Part shown: positions 60,276 to 64,000 of the stretch, one piece after another
Position numbering within the stretch: position 1 is the stretch's first letter
Layout: the number at the start of each line of letters is the position of its first letter
Assembly (NCBI RefSeq): GCF_002266465.3
Contig: NZ_CP029427.2
Coordinates: 1,366,501-1,430,500 of the forward strand
Length of the DNA stretch: 64,000 bases
Direction of reading: 5' to 3'
Origin: Bradyrhizobium symbiodeficiens
GTDB lineage: Bacteria > Pseudomonadota > Alphaproteobacteria > Rhizobiales > Xanthobacteraceae
Made by a program: the position numbers and the translations under genes
Notes under the pieces: generated by a model
What the model was told of the DNA's origin: nothing
The model's input: the letters and a program-made list of their open reading frames with translations, nothing else
Databases searched by the model: none

Positions 60276-61196
60276 ATGGATTTTCGTCAGCTCAGGACCT
60301 TCAGTTGCGTGGCCGAGCTCGGCAGCCTGTCCAAGGCCTCCGACACGCTGCGCGTGGCGCAGCCAGCGCTCTCCAGGCAGATCAAGCTCCTGGAACACGA
60401 GCTGCGCACCGAGCTGTTCACCCGCAACGGCCGCGGCATGGTGCTGACCGAAGCCGGCAGGCTGCTGCTGGCGCGGACCTCCGGCATCGTGCGGCAGATC
60501 GACCAGATCCGCGACGACATCCAGTCGTCCAAGGGACCGCCCTCCGGCCAGGTCGTGCTCGGCCTCGTTCCAACCGTGAGCTGCGTGTTGTCGGCGCGCT
60601 TTGCGCGACGTTGCGTCGAGAAGTTTCCCGGCATCTCGCTGCGCATCGTCGAGAGCTACAGCGGTCACCTGGTCGAATGGCTGCATCGCGGCGAGATGGA
60701 TCTCGGCATCCTTTACGGCCGTTCGGCCGATCTGCATCTCAACGTGGAGAGCCTCGGCCGCGACAACATCGTCGCAGTCGGCCCGCGCGGCTGCGGCCTC
60801 GCGCGCAAGAAAAGCGTCGACATCGGCTGGCTGCTGCGGCAACGGCTGGTGCTGCCCTCTCATTCGCACGGCCTCCGCGCGCTGATCGAGCACGCGGCCG
60901 CCCAGCGCAAGATCAAGCTCGACGTCCAGCTCGAGGCGGATTCGTTTCGCGTGCTGACGAGCCTGGTCGAGGAGGGCCTCGGCTTTGCGCTGCTGCCGCC
61001 CTCGTCGGTCCATGGCGAGGTCGCGGACGGGCGGCTGGAAACCGCCGTGGTCTCGAAGCCGATGACACGCGAGCTCATTTTCGCTTCTCCGATCGACCGC
61101 CCGGTCTCGATCGCTTCGCTCGCCGTCACGGCGCTCCTGCGCGACGAGGTCGCCGCCTGCCGCAAGGACGGCGTGTGGGACATCAAGTTGAGCTAG
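60276..61196 (+). CDS. LysR-family transcriptional regulator
   Basis: The protein has 306 residues. The winged helix at 1-60 (MDFRQLRTFSCVAELGSLSKASDTLRVAQPALSRQIKLLEHEL) precedes the substrate-binding domain. It is divergent from the acyl-CoA dehydrogenase/CoA-transferase/hydratase operon, the normal position for an activator of that operon. The effector is unknown, probably the acid or its CoA ester. Confidence 0.95.
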   Translation: MDFRQLRTFSCVAELGSLSKASDTLRVAQPALSRQIKLLEHELRTELFTRNGRGMVLTEAGRLLLARTSGIVRQIDQIRDDIQSSKGPPSGQVVLGLVPTVSCVLSARFARRCVEKFPGISLRIVESYSGHLVEWLHRGEMDLGILYGRSADLHLNVESLGRDNIVAVGPRGCGLARKKSVDIGWLLRQRLVLPSHSHGLRALIEHAAAQRKIKLDVQLEADSFRVLTSLVEEGLGFALLPPSSVHGEVADGRLETAVVSKPMTRELIFASPIDRPVSIASLAVTALLRDEVAACRKDGVWDIKLS

Positions 61197-61333
61197 ATGT
61201 GCTGACGTCGTAGACCAGTCGGGCGCTGTCCTGCCTTCGCATCTGGCGCGAGCTGTCATGCCGGAATTTTATAGCTGAAGGTGTGGAGCCTGACGCGTGT
61301 CAGGGACGAGGCGCTCTCCGCCTCACCCTCGCT

Positions 61334-61433
61334 GTCATTGCCCGCGAAGGCGGGCAATCCAGTATTCCAGAGGCCGCGCGGCTGAACCGAGACGCCGCGG
61401 CGCACTGGATGCCCCGCTTTCGCGGAGCATGAC
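61334..61433. repeat. palindromic intergenic repeat, family E
   Basis: GTCATTGCCCGC-GAA-GGCGGGCAATCCAGTA at the left and CACTGGATGCCCCGC-TTTC-GCGGAGCATGAC at the right pair end to end, as in the copies at 32649 and 53742. The unit lies between convergent LysR and P450 genes; the remaining bases (61197-61481) hold nothing else I can name. Confidence 0.88.
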
Positions 61434-61481
61434 AGTGGAGGTTGAGAGGCAGCTTGCCCAAACGCCTTCTTGGAAGCGCGC

Positions 61482-62756
61482 CTACCCCGGAATCCTCACC
61501 GGCAGCGTTTCGTATCCCTTGATGAAGCTCGAATAGATCCGCTTCGGCTCGCCGACGACCTCGATGCGGTCGAAGCGCTTCAGCATCTCCTCCCAGACGA
61601 TCTTGAGCTGCAGCTCGGCGAGGCGCATGCCGACGCAGCGGTGGATGCCGAAGCCGAAGGAGAGATGGGTGCGCGGGCGGGGACGGTCGATGATGAACTC
61701 GTTCGGCTTGTCGAACATCTCGTCGTCGCGGTTGCCGGAGACGTACCACATCACCACGCGGTCGCCCTTCCTGATGTGCTTGCCGCCGATCTCGGTGTCC
61801 TGCAACGCCGTACGGCGCATATGTGCCAGCGGCGTCTGCCAGCGGATCACCTCGGGCACCATGGAATCGATCAACTCCGGATTGGTGCGCAGTCTGTCGT
61901 ATTGCTCGGGGTTCTCGTTCAGCGCCAGCACCGAGCCGGTCATGGTGTTGCGCGTGGTGTCGTTGCCGCCGACGATGAGCAGGATGATGTTGCCCATGAG
62001 GTTTTCGGGGTCCATGTGCCGCGTGGCGTCGTTGTGCGCCATCAGCGACAAGAGATCGTTGCGCGGCGCCGAGTTGACGCGCTCGTTCCACAGCTTCGAC
62101 ATGTAGGCGTAGCACTCGTCCAACTCGCGGCGGCGCTCCTCGGCGGAGGCGACGATGCCGCTCTTGGGCAGAGCGGTCGAAACGTCCGACCAGCGCGTCA
62201 GCTTGCGCCGCTCCTCCCAGGGGAAGTCGAACAGGGTCGCCAGCATCTGCGTCGTCAGCTCGATCGAGACGCGCTCGACGAAGTTGAAGGTCTCGTTGCG
62301 CGGCAGATTGTCGAGCACGGTCTGCGAGCGCTGCCGGATCAGTTTGGCCAGCTCGTCCAGATGTGTCGGGGTGAACATCGGCGACACCGTCTTGCGCTGC
62401 GACGAGTGTTTTGGCTGGTCCATCGCGATGAAGCTCGGCCAGTCATAGCCTTCCGGCACGTCGCGGATCGAGATGCCGCCAAGCTTTGAGTCCGAGGAGA
62501 AGAGGCCGTGATTGGTGTCGACATGCATGATGTCGTCGTATTTCACCACCGACCAATAGGGCTCGATCGGCGCGTTGGTGCAGTAGTGCACCGGCTCTTC
62601 CTTGCGCAGCCGCTCGAACCACGGCCAGAGCGTGTCGTCCTGGAACAGCCGGGGCGCGCCGGGATGGAATTGCGCCAGCGGCGTCGCATAGGCCTCCTCG
62701 CGAGCCCTGCGCATGCGTTCGGCCTTGTCCACTTTAACCGGCGTTTGAATGTTCAT
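61482..62756 (-). CDS. cytochrome P450, CYP153-like
   Basis: The protein has 424 residues, soluble. The I-helix motif GGNDTTRNTM, the ExxR (EVIR), and the heme loop HLSFGFGIHRCVGMRLAELQL with Cys374 as ligand are complete. Several words (PLAHMRRTA, VVMWYVSGNRD) match the CYP153 alkane/fatty acid terminal hydroxylase family as I know it. It needs a ferredoxin and a ferredoxin reductase, which are not adjacent. The second P450 at 62955 is a close paralogue; together they look like a tandem duplication separated by a palindromic repeat. Confidence 0.93.
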   Translation of the reverse strand: MNIQTPVKVDKAERMRRAREEAYATPLAQFHPGAPRLFQDDTLWPWFERLRKEEPVHYCTNAPIEPYWSVVKYDDIMHVDTNHGLFSSDSKLGGISIRDVPEGYDWPSFIAMDQPKHSSQRKTVSPMFTPTHLDELAKLIRQRSQTVLDNLPRNETFNFVERVSIELTTQMLATLFDFPWEERRKLTRWSDVSTALPKSGIVASAEERRRELDECYAYMSKLWNERVNSAPRNDLLSLMAHNDATRHMDPENLMGNIILLIVGGNDTTRNTMTGSVLALNENPEQYDRLRTNPELIDSMVPEVIRWQTPLAHMRRTALQDTEIGGKHIRKGDRVVMWYVSGNRDDEMFDKPNEFIIDRPRPRTHLSFGFGIHRCVGMRLAELQLKIVWEEMLKRFDRIEVVGEPKRIYSSFIKGYETLPVRIPG

Positions 62757-62780
62757 CGTCGTGGCTCCAGTTGGTGTCTA

Positions 62781-62925
62781 CCTCTCCCGCTTGCGGGAGT
62801 GGTCGGCGCGTCCCGGGCGATGCAAAGCATCGTCCCGCGCGCCGGGTGAGGGTTCTATCCTCTTGAGGGTTCTCGCTTGAGGAGAGACCCCCACCCCAAC
62901 CCTCCCCCGCAAGCGGGAGAGGGGG
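62781..62925. repeat. palindromic repeat, family F
   Basis: It opens with CCTCTCCCGC-TT-GCGGGAGTGG and closes with CCTCCCCCGC-AA-GCGGGAGAGG, the same unit as 45713-45830 with the same central words (GGGTGAGGGTT, GGAGAGACC). It lies between the two P450 genes. Confidence 0.88.
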
Positions 62926-62954
62926 CGCAGCATCCCCGTCGTTATAGCTCGAAC

Positions 62955-64000
62955 TCACGCCGCAATCTTCACCGGCAGCTCTTCCAGACCCTTCACGAAG
63001 CTGGAATAGACCCGCTTCGGCTCGCCGACCACATCAATATGGTCGAAACGCCTGAGGATTTCTTCCCAAATTATCTTGAGCTGGAGTTCGGCAAGCCTGA
63101 GACCCACGCAGCGGTGGATGCCGAAGCCGAAGGACAGATGCGTGCGCGGGCGGGCGCGGTCGATGATGAAGTCGTAGGGCCTCTCGATCGCCTCCTCGTC
63201 GCGGTTGCCCGAGACGTACCACATCACGACCTTGTCACCTTTCCTGATCTGCTTGCCGCGGAACTCGAAGTCGGTGAGCGCGGTGCGTCGCATATGCGCC
63301 AGCGGCGTCTGCCAGCGGATCACTTCGGGAACGAAGCTGTCGAGCAATGCGGGGTTTTCGCGCAGCTTGCGATATTGCTCCGGATGCTGGCTCAGCGCGA
63401 GCAGCGAGCCCGACATGGTGTTGCGGGTGGTGTCGTTGCCGCCGACGATCAAAAGCACGAGATTGCCGAGGAAGTTCTTGGCGTCCATGTCGCGTGTCGC
63501 TTCGCCATGCGCCATCATCGAGAGCAGGTCGCTCTTCGGCGGCTGCGCGATGCGCTCCTTCCACAGCCTTGCGAAATAGCCGGCGCATTCGGCCAGCTCG
63601 GCCTGCCGCTCGTCTTCGGTTGCGACGAGCCCGTCGGGGCCGGGAATCGTGGTCGCGATATCGGACCAGCGCGTCAGCTTGCGGCGGTCCTCCCAGGGAA
63701 AGTCGAACAGCACCGCAAGCATCTGCGTCGTCAGTTCGATCGAGACCCGGTCGACCCAGTCGAACACCTGGCCCACGGGCAGATTGTCCAGGCACTCGGC
63801 GGAGCGCTTGCGGATGTTGAGGGCGAGATTGTCCAGATGCGTCGGCGTGAACATCGGCGCCACGGTCTTGCGCTGCGCGGCATGGCGCGGCGGGTCCATC
63901 GAGATGAAGCTCTCGCGGCGCAGGTCGGGGTCGATGTCGCGGATGGTGATGCCGCCGAGCGAGGACGCCGAGGAGAACACCGAATGGTTGGTCTCGATCT
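62955..64000 (-). CDS. second CYP153-like cytochrome P450, 5' end outside the window
   Basis: At least 347 residues are present, with the N-terminus beyond base 64000. The I-helix (GGNDTTRNTM), EVIR and heme loop (SFGFGIHRCVGLRLAELQL, Cys 50 residues from the end, exactly as in its neighbour) are complete. Identity to the first P450 is high across the whole overlap (for instance VPEVIRWQTPLAHMRRTAL is unchanged), while the regions around substrate contacts differ (TDFEFRGKQ versus QDTEIGGKH). The pair probably arose by duplication and may have different chain-length preferences. Confidence 0.92.
   Translation of the reverse strand, partial: IETNHSVFSSASSLGGITIRDIDPDLRRESFISMDPPRHAAQRKTVAPMFTPTHLDNLALNIRKRSAECLDNLPVGQVFDWVDRVSIELTTQMLAVLFDFPWEDRRKLTRWSDIATTIPGPDGLVATEDERQAELAECAGYFARLWKERIAQPPKSDLLSMMAHGEATRDMDAKNFLGNLVLLIVGGNDTTRNTMSGSLLALSQHPEQYRKLRENPALLDSFVPEVIRWQTPLAHMRRTALTDFEFRGKQIRKGDKVVMWYVSGNRDEEAIERPYDFIIDRARPRTHLSFGFGIHRCVGLRLAELQLKIIWEEILRRFDHIDVVGEPKRVYSSFVKGLEELPVKIAA

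Noticed and set aside
1..64000. tRNA genes, rRNA, CRISPR arrays, integrases or transposases
   Set aside because: None was recognised on either strand. The repeated palindromes have irregular spacing and are not CRISPR repeats.

Overview
The window is GC-rich chromosomal DNA of an alphaproteobacterium, most likely Bradyrhizobium or a close relative. The grounds are the short PutA of about 1000 residues that lacks a DNA-binding domain and sits divergent from an Lrp-type regulator, the SorAB-type sulfite dehydrogenase, the many acyl-CoA and CoA-transferase genes, and at least eight families of intergenic palindromic repeats of a kind I associate with Bradyrhizobiaceae. No rRNA, tRNA, CRISPR array, phage gene, transposase or plasmid origin was recognised. 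The gene order looks like ordinary chromosome rather than an island.

Layout. 1-5.4 kb: start of an ABC transporter ATPase, divergent from a GntR/FCD regulator with an Asp/Glu (hydantoin) racemase-type gene, then a 1101-residue fused biotin carboxylase/BCCP/carboxyltransferase. 5.6-9.4 kb: an AcoR-like sigma-54 activator facing a flavin reductase plus luciferase-like monooxygenase pair. 9.5-13.4 kb: dgoK, a frameshifted dgoA, poxB and a small membrane protein. 13.4-17.5 kb: double-hotdog thioesterase, small unknown protein, amidase and a cyanuric acid hydrolase/barbiturase-family enzyme. 17.5-18.6 kb: a gene-free kilobase with strong inverted repeats. 18.6-25.9 kb: tex, a LuxR-type regulator translationally coupled to a catalytically dead HtrA/PDZ protein, a diguanylate cyclase, a DapA-family lyase and an intact HtrA protease. 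26-31.9 kb: an unaccompanied form II CO-dehydrogenase-like large subunit and an enoyl-CoA hydratase/two acyl-CoA dehydrogenase operon. 32-37.2 kb: LemA with two TPM-domain proteins, an anchored coiled-coil protein, a CxxCH heme protein and a 54-residue membrane protein. 37.2-43.8 kb: GST/TetR pair with a perfect operator, a CoA-transferase, putA/putR and cspA. 44-47.6 kb: sorAB and a membrane [2Fe-2S] nucleotide cyclase. 47.9-52.9 kb: a GT39 transferase, the ycjF/ycjX pair and a hemolysin-III homologue. 52.9-64 kb: two SDRs with a MarR regulator, benzoylformate decarboxylase, a LysR-controlled acyl-CoA dehydrogenase/CoA-transferase/hydratase operon, and two tandem CYP153-like P450s, the second cut by the window edge.

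Taken together the genes describe a soil heterotroph that can use amino acids, sugar acids, fatty and aromatic acids, s-triazine or pyrimidine-like rings and sulfur compounds. Local regulation is through several divergent regulator/target pairs, two of which have perfect palindromic operators. The strongest leads for new biology are the dead-HtrA/LuxR pair (20955-22189), the [2Fe-2S] membrane cyclase next to sulfite oxidation (45857-47590), the structured non-coding kilobase (17754-18330), and the way repeat elements have altered gene ends (32745 start, 49591 stop). Starts were chosen by ribosome-binding site and family length. No homology search was run, so family names rest on motifs recognised by eye.
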